From the NCBI GenBank assembly GCA_905204915.1, contig CAJLBR010000049.1, forward strand, positions 1 through 7,378: DNA of 7,378 nt. Reading direction: 5' to 3'. Source of the stretch: an uncultured Clostridium sp. Its GTDB lineage: Bacteria; Bacillota; Clostridia; TANB77; CAG-465. How positions within the stretch are numbered: position 1 is the stretch's first letter; each line of letters opens with the position of its first letter. Below are positions 6,705-7,378 of the stretch, in pieces. The translations under genes were made by a program, and so were the position numbers. Under the pieces are notes generated by a model. It saw only the letters and a program-made list of their open reading frames with translations, was not told the DNA's origin and did no database searches.

Positions 6705-7378
6705 TTATTCACTCTTTTTTCTTCTTTTTCTTGGCTTTTCTTCAACTATTTCTTCATCTTTTACTTCATTTTTTTCATCATCTTCTACAACTTTTTTTGT
6801 TCTAGTTGCCTTTTTTGTTTTCTTTTCTTTTGTCTCTTCTACTTCTACTTTTTCTTTTACTTCTTTTTCTTCTTCAGGAACTTTGCTTTCTATTAATTCC
6901 TCAATTTTTTCAACTACATCATCATCTTTTGCGATAGCTTCATCTTCGTTAGAAATTTCTTCCTCTACGATTTCATCTACGTTTACTTCTTCTGGTTCTT
7001 CTTTTTTAATGCTATCTTCTAGTAATTCTTTTACTGAATCATTAGAAGTAGACTCTAAAGCTCTTTTTATGATAAATTGATCTAGTTCATCATATTCAAA
7101 ATTTGCTAGAAGTTTTGAGTATTCTAAGTACTCGTCTTCTGTAGCAATTGATCTATGAACATCATTTACCATTGTTTTTATTTTCATGTCGTAAATTTCT
7201 TTATACATTTTTATATAATCTTTTAAATTTACTATTTTCTTTTCAAAACTTTCATCATAAATCTTTTGTAATTTTTCAAATATTTTATCTATTATTTTAA
7301 AATAACGATAAGAATTTTTACAAATGTTTATAACCAAGTTATATTCATACATATGTCTATCAATATCTGATTCTATAC
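6705..7378 (-). CDS. Unrecognised protein with helical N-part and Glu/Lys-rich low-complexity tail (5' end outside window)
   Basis: No family is recognised. The frame has no stop up to the window edge: upstream of the first internal ATG (7352) it reads IESDIDRH, and no ribosome binding site precedes that ATG (upstream bases GATAGACAT). The true start is therefore probably outside, and 223 residues are visible. Numbered from the Met at 7352, residues 1 to about 117 look like a compact all-helical region rich in Tyr, Ile, Lys and Asp, with no cysteine motif or membrane segment. From about 118 to 215 the protein is low-complexity: an acidic stretch of Glu-rich runs, then alternating Glu and Lys, a KKTKKATRTKK patch, another acidic stretch and a basic end KPRKRRKKSE. 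Such a tail is probably disordered and could bind nucleic acid or a partner protein; this is inference. It lies about 140 bp upstream of spoIIE, separated by a hairpin, so shared function is not implied. Confidence 0.7.
   Translation of the reverse strand, partial: IESDIDRHMYEYNLVINICKNSYRYFKIIDKIFEKLQKIYDESFEKKIVNLKDYIKMYKEIYDMKIKTMVNDVHRSIATEDEYLEYSKLLANFEYDELDQFIIKRALESTSNDSVKELLEDSIKKEEPEEVNVDEIVEEEISNEDEAIAKDDDVVEKIEELIESKVPEEEKEVKEKVEVEETKEKKTKKATRTKKVVEDDEKNEVKDEEIVEEKPRKRRKKSE

Noticed and set aside
6580..7080. Plus-strand frame of 166 codons, rich in Ser, Thr and Phe
   Set aside because: It is antisense to the Glu/Lys-rich tail; GAA/GAG and AAA codons read backwards give TTC/TTT and CTT/TCT-like runs, so the Ser/Phe composition is an artefact. 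No ribosome binding site precedes it.
1..7378. CRISPR array, insertion sequence, tRNA or phage module
   Set aside because: No direct repeats with spacers, transposase motifs, terminal inverted repeats or tRNA-like cloverleaf sequence were seen; nearly all bases are in ordinary coding sequence on one strand.

Overview
The window is AT-rich (about 30% G+C or lower by eye). It carries a full-length SpoIIE, the phosphatase specific to endospore formers, strong AGGAGG-type ribosome binding sites, and a Gram-positive style DnaE. Together these point to a low-GC endospore-forming Firmicute, most likely a member of the Clostridia; genus and species cannot be resolved from the sequence alone. All six genes lie on the minus strand, so in transcription order they read from right to left. 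No tRNA, rRNA, CRISPR array or mobile element was seen, and no gene-free stretch exceeds about 140 bases.

In transcription order: (1) 7378-6705, the 3' part of an unrecognised gene for a helical protein with a long Glu/Lys-rich tail. Its reading frame stays open to the window edge. It ends at a perfect 13-bp hairpin. (2) 6566-4215, spoIIE, a monocistronic sporulation gene. It has its own promoter region, with a possible Spo0A box over the -35 element, and a strong terminator. (3) 4130-2829, an AgcS-family Na+/alanine-glycine symporter. (4) 2719-2246 and (5) 2230-1736, a two-gene cassette 15 bp apart with a good SigA-type promoter. It encodes a small Cys-rich, zinc-ribbon-like protein and a small helical-repeat (LRV/HEAT-like) protein with an exact 26-residue period, and ends at a terminator. 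(6) 1628-1, the first 542 residues of the replicative polymerase DnaE, driven by a perfect extended -10 promoter; the window edge cuts it within the polymerase domain.

The genes do not form one pathway. The window looks like ordinary chromosomal backbone made of separate transcription units, with sporulation control, amino-acid transport and replication side by side. The least explained parts are the Cys-rich/LRV pair between agcS and dnaE and the charged-tail gene upstream of spoIIE. I found no strong evidence for a new defence or mobile system.
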